From contig JAPOVI010000055.1 in assembly GCA_026708265.1 (NCBI GenBank), forward strand, positions 1-32,534: a stretch of 32,534 nucleotides of DNA, read 5' to 3'. Positions 7,023-14,719 of this stretch are shown piece by piece. The DNA comes from Acidobacteriota bacterium (GTDB lineage: Bacteria; Acidobacteriota; Vicinamibacteria; Vicinamibacterales; UBA8438). The translations under genes were made by a program, and so were the position numbers. The notes beneath the pieces are model-generated. The model worked only from the letters and a program-made list of their open reading frames with translations, ran no database searches and had not been told where the DNA came from. Each line of letters opens with the position of its first letter. Position 1 is the first letter of the stretch.

Positions 7023-8018
7023 CTATCGGCTCGCGGCCGCTTCGGCCTCGTCGGCGCGCGCACCGGCCATGATGCCGTCCATGCCGTAGTTGCCTTCGTG
7101 GCAGGCGTACTCGAAGACCGGCTCGTCGCTGCGCACCATCGGCACCTCGAACGTCCACGGACTCGTCCAGGTGGCCGGGTCGGTCATCGTCGCCTCGTAG
7201 AGGAGGACGTCGTCGGAGCGCCGGGTGAAGCGCTCGACGAGGTGCATGGCCGGCGTCGAGCCCTGGCGCTCGCTGAAGGCCGTCTGCAGATAGAAGTTGG
7301 TGGTCTCGACGACCAGCGTGTCGCCTTCCCAGCGGCCCCGCGGGTCGCCCCGCCACTGCCGGATGCCATCGTCCAGGTGCGGCCGGCCGTCGAGCGGGAC
7401 GACGCGCGAGTCGTTCACCATCTCGTTCAGAATGACGACGTGGTCCGGCGTCTGGAAGATCTGGGCGTGATTGTTGTAGGCGCGGGGCTCCAGCGGCGGG
7501 CCGCCGTTGAAGCCGAGGAGGCAGCGCTCGCCCATGCTCCGGTCCTCGGGTCCCCGTGCCGGCCGCTGCCGCGCCGCCGCGGTCGCGTCCTTGCGCTGCT
7601 GGCCTTCCGGCGTCAGGGGCGGGATCCGCCCGTTGGGCGGATCGACAATCAGGGAGGTTCGGCGCGTGTCGACGACCCGGGTGCCGCGGTCCATCCAGAA
7701 GTTGTTGTAGGCGCCGACGTTCCCTCCTACCGGCAGCAGCTCCGTGCGGATCTCGCTCGGCGCGTCGAGGCGCGCGTTGCGCTCCAGGACGCCCTGTTCG
7801 AGGTGGGCCGATTCCTCATCCGTCAGGAACGCGCGATCCCCGAACTCCTCGGGACGCTCCATGGGGGTGATGGTGCGGAAGTCCCAGACTCCCTGCAGGT
7901 CCGGTGCGCCCCACGGGGTGCGCGGAGTCGGCTCGGTTTCCTGCGCGGCGGCGGGCACCGCGATCCCCACCGTGAGGGCCGCGATCGCCAGGGCGGCGGC
8001 GAGCGAGCGGGTCTGCAT
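7023..8018 (-). CDS. Secreted protein, paralogue 2 of the three-member family
   Basis: The protein has 331 residues. The start is ATG 8018, preceded on the minus strand by an AAGGAG ribosome-binding site about 7 bases away; longer frames extend into the phosphatidyltransferase gene and are rejected. The signal peptide is MQTRSLAAALAIAALTVGIA with AxA-type cleavage (VPAAAQ). The mature chain shows the family landmarks in order: TPWGAPDLQGVW, ITPMERP, SLIVDPPNGRIPP, AQIFQTPDHVVILNEMVNDSRVVPLDG, IRQWRGDPRGRWEGDTLVVETTNF, LVERFTR, TDPATWTSPW and YACHEGNYGMDGIM. The conserved CHEGNY tail is stronger here than in paralogue 1. The function is unknown; secretion and multi-copy occurrence suggest a periplasmic enzyme or binding protein. 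It is convergent with the decarboxylase operon. Confidence 0.87.
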   Translation of the reverse strand: MQTRSLAAALAIAALTVGIAVPAAAQETEPTPRTPWGAPDLQGVWDFRTITPMERPEEFGDRAFLTDEESAHLEQGVLERNARLDAPSEIRTELLPVGGNVGAYNNFWMDRGTRVVDTRRTSLIVDPPNGRIPPLTPEGQQRKDATAAARQRPARGPEDRSMGERCLLGFNGGPPLEPRAYNNHAQIFQTPDHVVILNEMVNDSRVVPLDGRPHLDDGIRQWRGDPRGRWEGDTLVVETTNFYLQTAFSERQGSTPAMHLVERFTRRSDDVLLYEATMTDPATWTSPWTFEVPMVRSDEPVFEYACHEGNYGMDGIMAGARADEAEAAASR

Positions 8019-8041
8019 CGGCTGTCTCCTTCGCAACGGGT

Positions 8042-8842
8042 TCATTCCGGGGTGCTGCCGTTCGCCGACGTCGAGGCACGGCGCGCAGCGCTCCGTGCCG
8101 CGGCGAGCGTCCATACAACGTCCACGCCGAAAGAATAGACGAGTGCCGCAAGCCCGAGAAGGGCTGCGGCGACGGCGGCCGGCGGGGGGATGATCGGGCC
8201 GAGGGCGACGAGGAGCGCGATGCCCTGCACCACGCAGACGGTCTGCCGCCGGCGGCTGGGCGGGAGGGGCGCCGCGAGGGGCGGGTACAGCCAGCCCGCG
8301 GCCACGAAGAGGTAGCGCGGCACGCCCGCGGCGACCACCCAGACCCCGACCTTCCCGCTCGACGCGAGAAGGAGCGCCAGGGCCAGCATCAGCACCGAGT
8401 CGAGCTCCATGTCGAAGCGGGCGCCGAACACGGTGGCGGTGCCGGTGCGCCGGGCGGTCCAGCCGTCGAATCCGTCCGTGATCATGACTCCGGTCGAGAG
8501 CACGATCACCCACCAGTGGCCGCCGTCGTGGTGGATGGACGGCTGACCGATCAGCGCCGCGACCGGCAGCGTCACCATGGCCCGGCCCAGCGTCACCCGG
8601 TTCGCCGCCCCGAGTCCGCGTCCCGGCAGGTCCGGCGGGACGGTGGCGAGCACGAGGGTGCAGAAACCGGCGTACAGTCCCACGGCCTGCCAGACGTAGC
8701 TCACCGGCAGGTCGAACACCGCCCGCGTCGTCAGGGTGACGAGCAGCAACAGGGGCAGCGCGGCGATCAGGTCCGCCGCTGCCCGACGCCATGCCTTCCG
8801 GGGGTCCGGTGCAGCCGCCGGCGCGGCGTCACCTGGGTGCAT
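8042..8842 (-). CDS. CDP-alcohol phosphatidyltransferase family membrane protein
   Basis: The protein has 266 residues and several hydrophobic helices. The diagnostic catalytic motif DG..AR........G...D...D is complete: D123, D126, G127, A130, R131, G140, D144 and D148, in a DGFDGWTARR to FDMELD stretch. Members displace CMP from a CDP-linked lipid or polyol with an alcohol acceptor at the membrane, forming a phosphodiester. The acceptor here cannot be read from sequence. It is divergent from the dehydrogenase operon at 9071 and lies 23 bases before the second secreted protein, which it may be transcribed with. Its closeness to the pteridine-type genes and to the sulfatase/phosphoglycerol-transferase-like gene at 17759 suggests a membrane-linked end product, but that is inference. 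Confidence 0.85.
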   Translation of the reverse strand: MHPGDAAPAAAPDPRKAWRRAAADLIAALPLLLLVTLTTRAVFDLPVSYVWQAVGLYAGFCTLVLATVPPDLPGRGLGAANRVTLGRAMVTLPVAALIGQPSIHHDGGHWWVIVLSTGVMITDGFDGWTARRTGTATVFGARFDMELDSVLMLALALLLASSGKVGVWVVAAGVPRYLFVAAGWLYPPLAAPLPPSRRRQTVCVVQGIALLVALGPIIPPPAAVAAALLGLAALVYSFGVDVVWTLAAARSAARRASTSANGSTPE

Positions 8843-9003
8843 GTCGGCATGCTACCAACCAGCGACCGATTGGGCACGCCCCTTCGCGGGGCCCCTGCTC
8901 GTAGGGTACGCTCACGGATCGCCGTCGCGGGACGCCGCGGAAGGGTGCCCGGCGGCGGGGAGCTGGCGGCCGAGGCGCCAGGGCCGTCAGGCGACGAATG
9001 GTG

Positions 9004-9024
9004 GGCTGGGAGTCTGCGCCGTAG
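9004..9024 (+). repeat. Dispersed GGAGTCTGCGCCG repeat, copy 1
   Basis: This 21-base segment with core GGGAGTCTGCGCCG differs from 25179-25199 at one position. Its arm also forms the inverted repeat at 31238-31282. Here it sits in the 228-base divergent gap 8843-9070, 46 bases before the dehydrogenase start. The rest of the gap shows no other clear element. Confidence 0.6.
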
Positions 9025-9070
9025 CACGGCGCGAGTGCGAGCCGGACCGGGAGAGATGCCAGCCAGCGAC

Positions 9071-10060
9071 ATGGCCCGTCAGTTCTGGATCGAATCGCCG
9101 GGACGGGGCGCCGTACGGACCGCCGCGCTGCCGCCGCCGGAGGCGGGGGACGTGCTGGTCCGCACTCTCTGCAGCGGGATCAGCCGGGGCACCGAGGCCC
9201 TGGTCTTCCGCGGAGCCGTGCCCCCGTCGCAGTACGCCGCGATGCGCGCGCCGTTCCAGGAAGGTGACTTCCCGGGCCCGGTCAAGTACGGCTACAGCAG
9301 CGTCGGTAGGGTCGAGGAGGGACCCGACCGGCTGCGCGGGCGCACGGTGTTCTGCCTCTACCCGCACCAGGATCGCTACCGCGTGCCGGCGGCGGCCGTC
9401 CACGTCGTGCCCGACGGCGTCCCGGCCGGCCGGGCGGTGCTGGCGGCGAACATGGAGACCGCGGTGAACATCGCCTGGGACGCGCGGCCGGCGCCCGGCG
9501 ACGAGATCCTCGTCGTCGGCGGCGGGGTGGTCGGCCTGCTGGCGGCCGTGCTCTGCCGGGACGTTCCGGGCGTGCGCGTCACCGTCGTCGATCCCAACCG
9601 GTCGCGCGCCGCGACGGCGGATGCCCTGGGCTTGCGATATGGACCGGAAGCTCCGGCCGGGGCCGCCGTCGACCTCGTCATCCACGCCAGCGGGCGCGCC
9701 GAGGGGCTGCGCGCGGCGCTCGGGGTCGCCGGGGTGGAGGCGACCATCGTCGATGCGAGCTGGTACGGATCGAGCGAGGTCCCGCTGCCCCTCGGCGAGG
9801 CGTTCCACGCGCGGCGCCTGACGATTCGGAGCAGCCAGGTCGGCCGCGTGCCGCCCGACCGCGCGCCCCGCTGGACCACGGCGCGCCGCCTGGCGCTGGC
9901 GCTCGAGCTGCTGAGGGACGACCGGCTCGACGCGCTGCTGACCGGCGAATGCCCCTTCGACGACCTGCCGGCCGTGCTGGAGCGGCTGGCTGCGAACCCG
10001 GGGGATACGCTCTGCCATCGGGTCCGCTACGGGCCGCCGACTTCCCGGAGCCCGCGTTGA
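9071..10060 (+). CDS. MDR-family (zinc-type alcohol dehydrogenase-like) oxidoreductase
   Basis: The protein has 329 residues. The N-terminal part holds the [15 protein letters not shown] segment found in BchC-like medium-chain dehydrogenases, then [13 protein letters not shown] and [12 protein letters not shown]. The Rossmann fold follows, with [15 protein letters not shown] and an acidic residue at the end of the second strand (TVVDPNR), consistent with NAD(H). The catalytic zinc site of true alcohol dehydrogenases is only partly recognisable. The substrate is unknown. It is the first gene of a plus-strand operon with the PTPS-like protein, a glycosyltransferase and a methyltransferase, so it probably oxidises or reduces an intermediate of that pathway. 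ATG 9071 (MARQFW) was chosen over an in-frame ATG at 9056, although a GGGAGAG sequence lies nearer the earlier one. Confidence 0.82.
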   Translation: MARQFWIESPGRGAVRTAALPPPEAGDVLVRTLCSGISRGTEALVFRGAVPPSQYAAMRAPFQEGDFPGPVKYGYSSVGRVEEGPDRLRGRTVFCLYPHQDRYRVPAAAVHVVPDGVPAGRAVLAANMETAVNIAWDARPAPGDEILVVGGGVVGLLAAVLCRDVPGVRVTVVDPNRSRAATADALGLRYGPEAPAGAAVDLVIHASGRAEGLRAALGVAGVEATIVDASWYGSSEVPLPLGEAFHARRLTIRSSQVGRVPPDRAPRWTTARRLALALELLRDDRLDALLTGECPFDDLPAVLERLAANPGDTLCHRVRYGPPTSRSPR

Positions 10061-10079
10061 CGCGCAGGAGGACGCAGTC

Positions 10080-10478
10080 GTGTACAGCCTGAACGTGCGG
10101 GATCACTTCATGATCGCCCACAGCTTCCGCGGCGAGGAGTTCGGCCCCGCCCAGAGGCTGCACGGCGCGACCTACGTCGTCGACGCGACCTTCTTGCGGC
10201 CGGAGCTCGACGCGGCCGGCATGGTCGTCGACATCGGGCTCGCCTCGAAGCACCTCGAGCGGGTGCTCGCGGACCTCAACTACCGCAACCTCGACGAAGA
10301 GCCGGCGTTCGCCGGGCGCAACACGACGACCGAGTTCCTCGCGCGGGAGATCTTCGAGCGCCTGGCCGCGGCGGTGCGGGCGGGGGAGCTCGGGGAAGGC
10401 GCGCGGGGTGTAGCTTCGATCGCGGTGACGCTGCACGAGTCGCACGTGGCGTGGGGGCGCTACGAAGGGCGGCTATGA
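10080..10478 (+). CDS. PTPS/QueD-like T-fold protein with a degenerate active site
   Basis: The protein has 132 residues and starts at GTG 10080 after a CAGGAGGA ribosome-binding sequence. The overall pattern is that of 6-pyruvoyl/6-carboxytetrahydropterin synthase: [16 protein letters not shown], a VVDIG segment, [16 protein letters not shown] and the C-terminal TLHES, whose Glu120 would anchor a pterin ring. Key residues are missing. The catalytic cysteine position is Ala24. The HGH zinc pair is H28-G-A30, leaving only His14 and His28. The DHHxLN block holding the catalytic Asp-His reads LNYRNLD. It should therefore not make a tetrahydropterin by the normal route. From memory, S. coelicolor SCO6650 is a structurally solved homologue also reported to lack zinc and the triad while keeping a pterin-like pocket. 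It overlaps the next gene by ATGA. Confidence 0.85.
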   Translation: MYSLNVRDHFMIAHSFRGEEFGPAQRLHGATYVVDATFLRPELDAAGMVVDIGLASKHLERVLADLNYRNLDEEPAFAGRNTTTEFLAREIFERLAAAVRAGELGEGARGVASIAVTLHESHVAWGRYEGRL

Positions 10479-11608
10479 CGGCCCCGTCGCTCCACCTGGT
10501 CGTCCCCGGGCCGCTCGAGCAGCGCACCGGCGGCTACCGCTACGACGCGCGCATGGCGGAGGGGCTCCGGCGCCGCGGTTGGCGGGTGACCGTGCACTCC
10601 CTGCGCGGCAGGTTCCCGGACGCGGACGAGACGGCCCGCACGGGCATGACGGCGGCGTTGGCGGGGATGCCCGACGGCGCGACCGTCCTCGTGGACGGTC
10701 TGGCGCTCGGTGGTCTTCCGGAGCCCGTGGCGGCCGAGCGCCGCCGGTTGCGCATCCTGGCCCTCGTTCACCACCCGCTGTCGGAGGAGACCGGGCTCCC
10801 GCCGGAGGTGAGGGACCGCCTCGCCGGTAGCGAGCGCCGGGCGCTCGCGGCCGCCGACGGCGTGATCGTCACCAGCCGGTTCACGGCGCGCGGGCTCCGC
10901 CGCTTCGGCGTGGACGCCGGTCGCGTACGAGTGGTCGAGCCCGGCACGGACGCCGCGCCGCGGGAGTCGGCGGGCCCGGCGGCGGGCGCGCCGCCGCGGC
11001 TTCTCACGGTCGGCGCGGTGGTGCCTCGCAAGGGACACGACGTGCTGGTGCGAGCGCTCGCGCGCATCGCCCACCTGCCCTGGGAGTGCGACTGCGCGGG
11101 GAGCCTGGAGCGCGACCCCGGCCATGCCGCGCGCGTGCTGGCCGACGTCGACTCGCGGGGGCTGGCCGACCGCGTGCGCTTCGCCGGGGAGTGCGGCGAG
11201 GCCGCGCTGGCCGCGCTCTACGCCGAGAGCGCGGTGTTCGTGCTGGCTTCGCACTACGAGGGCTACGGCATGGTGCTGGCCGAGGCCCTCGCGCACGGCC
11301 TGCCCATCGTCAGCACCACCGGCGGCGCGATTCCCGAGACCGTGCCCGCCGAGGCCGCCGTCCTGGTCCCGCCGGGAGATGACGCCGCGCTCGCCGCGGC
11401 GCTGGCGCCGCTCCTCGCTGGGCCCGGCGGGGACGGTGCGCACCGGTCCGGCGCGGAGAGGCGGGCCGCGCTTGCCGCCGCGGCGCGCCGGCATGCGGCG
11501 GCCCTCCCCGGCTGGGACGACGCGGCGGAAACGTTCGCCGAAGCGCTGACCGCGCTCGAGCGGCCGGACGACGGGTCCGACACGGTCGGCCGGGGCGCGA
11601 GTCCGTGA
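10475..11608 (+). CDS. GT4-type glycosyltransferase
   Basis: The protein has 377 residues with a GT-B fold. The N-terminal domain opens with [22 protein letters not shown], the glycine-rich acceptor-side loop. The C-terminal donor domain has [20 protein letters not shown] and the [27 protein letters not shown] block carrying the E-x7-E retaining motif of GT4 enzymes. The donor is a nucleotide sugar that cannot be specified. The start ATG 10475 overlaps the stop of the PTPS-like gene, and the stop overlaps the GTG of the following methyltransferase (GTGA at 11605-11608). The three proteins are therefore co-translated and probably act on one product, presumably glycosylating a pterin- or pyrimidine-like aglycone. 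Cytoplasmic; no membrane segment is seen. Confidence 0.87.
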   Translation: MTAPSLHLVVPGPLEQRTGGYRYDARMAEGLRRRGWRVTVHSLRGRFPDADETARTGMTAALAGMPDGATVLVDGLALGGLPEPVAAERRRLRILALVHHPLSEETGLPPEVRDRLAGSERRALAAADGVIVTSRFTARGLRRFGVDAGRVRVVEPGTDAAPRESAGPAAGAPPRLLTVGAVVPRKGHDVLVRALARIAHLPWECDCAGSLERDPGHAARVLADVDSRGLADRVRFAGECGEAALAALYAESAVFVLASHYEGYGMVLAEALAHGLPIVSTTGGAIPETVPAEAAVLVPPGDDAALAAALAPLLAGPGGDGAHRSGAERRAALAAAARRHAAALPGWDDAAETFAEALTALERPDDGSDTVGRGASP

Positions 11609-12486
11609 GCGAGGCCTTCGACCCCGCGTGGCTGGCGCTCCGCGAGCCGGTGGACCACCGCGCCCGCGCGGCGGCTGCGGCGTCGCTCCTGGCGGCGGCC
11701 TGCCGCCGGCACGGCTGGTCGCGCGTGGTCGATCTCGGGAGCGGCACGGGATCGAACCTCCGCTACCTCGCGCCTCGGCTGCCCGGTCCGCAGCACTGGA
11801 CGCTGGTCGATCGGGACGCCGATCTCCTGGGGCGGGCGTCGGCGCCGGACGGCGTCGAACGCCTGACGTGCCTCACCGTCGATCTGGCCGACTCCGGGTT
11901 GGCCGCAATCGCAGACAGCGACGCGCACGTCGTGACCGGCTCCGCGCTGCTGGACCTGGTGTCCCGGAGGTGGCTCGAGCGGTTGATCGACGCGTGTCGC
12001 GAGGCGGGTTGCGCCGCGCACTTCGCGCTCACCTACGACGGCAGCCTGCAGTGGCACGCGGCGGCCGACGATCCGCGCGCGGACGACGATCCCCATGACG
12101 GCCCCGTCCGACGGGCCGTGAACGCCCACCAGCGGCGCGACAAGGGGTTCGGCCCGGCGTTGGGTCCGATGGCCGGCCTGACGGCGGAGACGGCCTTCCG
12201 GGCGGCCGGCTGCCGTGTCTGGTCGATGCGCAGCCCCTGGCGGCTCGGACCGCGGGATGCGCCGCTCGCGCGGGCGCTGGTCGAAGGCTGGGAGGCCGCC
12301 GCGGTCGAGATGGCCGAGGGCGGCGAGGCGGGGCGGAACCCCTCGGGAGGCGATCCGACGGGACTGGATTCGGCGGCAGTCCGGAGTTGGGCCGGACGTC
12401 GGCGCGCAACGATCGACTCCGGCCGTTTCGGCCTCACCGTCGGTCACCTGGATCTGCTGGCCCTCCCTCCGTCCGCGACGCAGTAG
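11605..12486 (+). CDS. Class I SAM-dependent methyltransferase
   Basis: The protein has 293 residues. It shows motif I as VVDLGSGTGSNLRYLAPRL (residues about 41-59), the acidic motif II residue in WTLVDRDADLL, and HVVTGSALLDLVS as the motif IV region. The rest resembles no characterised subfamily I can name. The target could be O, N or C. It starts at GTG overlapping the glycosyltransferase stop, so it is the fourth member of the dehydrogenase / PTPS-like / glycosyltransferase operon. It is convergent with the RibD-type reductase, with 58 bases between the stops. Methylation of the glycosylated product or of its sugar is the simplest contextual reading. Confidence 0.83.
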   Translation: MSEAFDPAWLALREPVDHRARAAAAASLLAAACRRHGWSRVVDLGSGTGSNLRYLAPRLPGPQHWTLVDRDADLLGRASAPDGVERLTCLTVDLADSGLAAIADSDAHVVTGSALLDLVSRRWLERLIDACREAGCAAHFALTYDGSLQWHAAADDPRADDDPHDGPVRRAVNAHQRRDKGFGPALGPMAGLTAETAFRAAGCRVWSMRSPWRLGPRDAPLARALVEGWEAAAVEMAEGGEAGRNPSGGDPTGLDSAAVRSWAGRRRATIDSGRFGLTVGHLDLLALPPSATQ

Positions 12487-12544
12487 TCTCAGAACGGGAG
12501 CGGGCTCCCACCGGGCCCGGCCGGCGTCAGTGAGGGCCCCGGTG

Positions 12545-13498
12545 TCAGCGACCGGGGAGTTTCGCTCTGGCGAAACTCCCAACGCGCCCGCCAGGGCGCG
12601 CGCGCGCTTGCGCGAGGTCGAGGTCGAACAGCACGTCGGCGCCGAGCCGGAAGATGCGGCAGGGCGGACGCAGCGCCTCGTCGAGGGTACGGATGGGGGC
12701 CAGCGCGAACGCGGCGGGTCCGGACCCGATGACGAGCGGCGCCACGGCGACGTGCAGTCGGTCGACCACGCCCGCATCGAGGAATCGCGACACCGTGACC
12801 CCACCTCCCTCGATCAGCAGGCGCCGGTGGCCACGGCTGCGGAGCGCCTGCAGGATGTCGCGGGGGGCGAGCTCCCCGGTCGGGGCGGACGGAAGCGCGA
12901 CGACCTCGCACGCGGGGGGCTCGTCCTCCGTCTCGGACGAAGTCGCGCGGCCGCGAGTCCGGGCTGCGCACTCCGGCGCGGCGACGGCCCCCCGGCGCCG
13001 CACGGCGATGGTCGGCGCCGCGCCGTCGCGGAAGACGGCGCGCGCCTCGTCGAGGCGGCCGCCGGGATCGATGACCACGCGTACCGGATTGACGCCCTCG
13101 ACCTCGCGCACGGTCAATCGGGGGTCGTCGGCGGCCACGGTGCCGGCCCCGACGACGACGGCGTCGACCAGCGCGCGCAGGCGGTGGAGGCGCCGGATGT
13201 CGGCCGGCCCCGTCACGTAGTGCGAGTGTCCGGCCGGGGTGGCGATGCGGCCGTCGAGGCTCTGACCGGCCTGCGCGATGACCAGATCGGCGCGGAGCTG
13301 GAGCGGCAGGTAGAGGTCGAGCACCTGCCGGGCCGCCGCGGTCGGAACGACGGATGCCTCCCATTCACCGGACGGATACACTTGCAACGAGACGGCGGGC
13401 TTGGGATGATGCACTTGGACCGTACGACCCGGCGCCGGTCGGACGGCGCGTACGAGGGCCCATGCGACGCGCTCGTCCAGCGTGGTCGGTTTGGTCAC
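12545..13498 (-). CDS. RibD C-terminal-type pyrimidine reductase (DHFR-like fold), no deaminase domain
   Basis: The protein has 317 residues. After about 85 unassigned residues comes the bacterial RibG/RibD C-terminal domain: AQAGQSLDGRIAT, HYVTGPADIRRLHRLRALVDAVVVGAGTVAADDPRLTVR, PVRVVIDPGGR and LLIEGGGVTVSRFLDAGVVDRL. Classic members use NADPH to reduce the ribosylamino side chain of a diaminopyrimidine phosphate to ribitylamino. No cytidine-deaminase domain is present, so it is not a complete RibD. The GTG at 13498 is the likely start; the much longer frame upstream lies inside the divergent cyclohydrolase gene. The 48-base gap to that divergent gene strongly links the two functionally. 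The protein's last codons run through a perfect hairpin at 12555-12580. Confidence 0.82.
   Translation of the reverse strand: MTKPTTLDERVAWALVRAVRPAPGRTVQVHHPKPAVSLQVYPSGEWEASVVPTAAARQVLDLYLPLQLRADLVIAQAGQSLDGRIATPAGHSHYVTGPADIRRLHRLRALVDAVVVGAGTVAADDPRLTVREVEGVNPVRVVIDPGGRLDEARAVFRDGAAPTIAVRRRGAVAAPECAARTRGRATSSETEDEPPACEVVALPSAPTGELAPRDILQALRSRGHRRLLIEGGGVTVSRFLDAGVVDRLHVAVAPLVIGSGPAAFALAPIRTLDEALRPPCRIFRLGADVLFDLDLAQARARPGGRVGSFARAKLPGR
12555..12580. terminator. Perfect 11-bp stem-loop at the end of the convergent pair
   Basis: GGGAGTTTCGC (12555-12565), loop TCTG, then GCGAAACTCCC (12570-12580). It lies inside the last codons of the reductase gene and downstream of the convergent methyltransferase gene, so it could end transcription from that side. 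No clear T-run is seen. Confidence 0.5.
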
Positions 13499-13546
13499 GG
13501 TCGTGTCCGGTTGCGGACCGTAGCGTAGCAACGTTTGGGCATTCGG

Positions 13547-14677
13547 ATGTACGAAGCGGAACGCGGGCTCTTCGATCTGCGCCAGGGGCGAGCGTTGTAT
13601 GTGAGCGCTCCCGGCGCCGCCGGCTCCCTGGTCGCGACCGTTGACGGTCTCGACGTCACGACCCTCGAAACGCTGCGCCGCCTCGGCGCACCGCGGCTCG
13701 CGGTGACCCGCCGCCGTGCGGTCTCGATGGGCCTGACCCCTCCGGCGGGAGACGGGGGGGCGGGCGCGGCGGTCAGCCTCGCGCTGAACGGCGAGGGGCC
13801 GGACGAGATCGTCCATCTCGCCAGCGCCCGCGGGCCGTTTCGGGGAGCGCGGCCTGACGTGCGCGCCGCGTCGGCAGGCGAGGTGGGCGGGTTGACGCTG
13901 GCGCGGCTGGGCCGCCTGCTGCCGGCGGTGGTCGCGGTTCCGGCCGGGCCGAAGGATGCGCCCCTGCGGCGGGCGCTGGCCGACGGCGCGGTGCTGTCGG
14001 TGACTGCGGCCCAGGTCGCCGAGATGGCCGGCGAGTCCGGGGCGGCGGTCGTGCAGGTCAGCGACGGTCCGGTACCGTTGCCCGAGGCCGAGGATGCCCG
14101 CTTCATCCTCTACCGCGAGGCGAGCGGACTGCGCGAGCACGTCGCCGTCCTGCTCGGCCCGCCCGAGCGCTGGCCCGATCCCGTTCCCGTTCGCGTCCAC
14201 TCCGCGTGCCTGACCGGAGACCTCTTCGGCAGCCTGCGGTGCGACTGCGGCGAGCAGCTCCGAGGCAGCGTGCGCGTGTTCGCGGAGCGCGGCGGCGGGG
14301 TGCTCCTCTACATGGCCCAGGAGGGCCGTGACATCGGCCTCGCCAACAAGCTGCGGGCCTACCGGCTGCAGGCCGACGGCCTCGACACGATCGATGCCGA
14401 CGAGACGCTCGGCTTCGACGCCGACGAGCGGCTCTACGGAGCCGCGGTCCAGATTCTCCGCACGCTCGGCGTGCGGCGGGTCGTGCTGCTGACCAACAAT
14501 CCCGACAAGGTTCGCGCGCTCAGCGCCGCGGGCGTCGACGTCGTCGACCGGCTGCCGCTGTTCGGCACCCTCAATCCGCACAACCGGTCCTACGTCACGG
14601 CGAAGGTCGACCGGGCCGGCCACTGGCTCCACGACATGCTGGCCGGCGCCGATCGGGCCGGCGAGCCCAGCCCGTAG
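13547..14677 (+). CDS. ribA: GTP cyclohydrolase II (RibA-type) with degenerate N-terminal domain
   Basis: The protein has 376 residues. The first 180 are a degenerate domain resembling the non-catalytic N-terminus of alphaproteobacterial-type RibA. The cyclohydrolase domain follows. Zinc cysteines are in CLTGDLFGSLRCDCGEQL (C221, C232, C234), then LLYMAQEGRDIGLANKLRAYRLQ, GFDADERLYGAAVQILRTLGV and LTNNPDKVRAL. The enzyme opens GTP, releasing formate and pyrophosphate, to give 2,5-diamino-6-ribosylamino-4-pyrimidinone 5'-phosphate. Tyr272 in KLRAY is the canonical tyrosine. From memory, the divergent paralogue SCO6655 has Met there and keeps the formyl group. No FMN riboswitch can fit upstream, since only 48 bases separate it from the divergent reductase. 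ATG 13547 was preferred to TTG 13535. It probably feeds this locus rather than riboflavin. Confidence 0.87.
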   Translation: MYEAERGLFDLRQGRALYVSAPGAAGSLVATVDGLDVTTLETLRRLGAPRLAVTRRRAVSMGLTPPAGDGGAGAAVSLALNGEGPDEIVHLASARGPFRGARPDVRAASAGEVGGLTLARLGRLLPAVVAVPAGPKDAPLRRALADGAVLSVTAAQVAEMAGESGAAVVQVSDGPVPLPEAEDARFILYREASGLREHVAVLLGPPERWPDPVPVRVHSACLTGDLFGSLRCDCGEQLRGSVRVFAERGGGVLLYMAQEGRDIGLANKLRAYRLQADGLDTIDADETLGFDADERLYGAAVQILRTLGVRRVVLLTNNPDKVRALSAAGVDVVDRLPLFGTLNPHNRSYVTAKVDRAGHWLHDMLAGADRAGEPSP

Positions 14678-14719
14678 TCCTCCCGTGGCGCCGGGCTCCC
14701 GCGGTCGGGTTCCCAGGGC

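Noticed and set aside
4973..7063. Long minus-strand open frame (about 696 codons) across the decarboxylase operon
   Set aside because: Antisense to three firmly identified genes; composition is Arg/Asp/His-rich low-complexity, as expected for a shadow frame in high-GC DNA.
12545..14632. 695-codon minus-strand frame as one large reductase protein
   Set aside because: The upstream half is antisense to the GTP cyclohydrolase; the family domain and a GTG at 13498 mark the true start.
10080..14677. Queuosine or ordinary riboflavin biosynthesis
   Set aside because: The QueD-like protein lacks catalytic residues and QueC/QueE are absent; lumazine and riboflavin synthases are absent and no FMN riboswitch can fit upstream of the cyclohydrolase.
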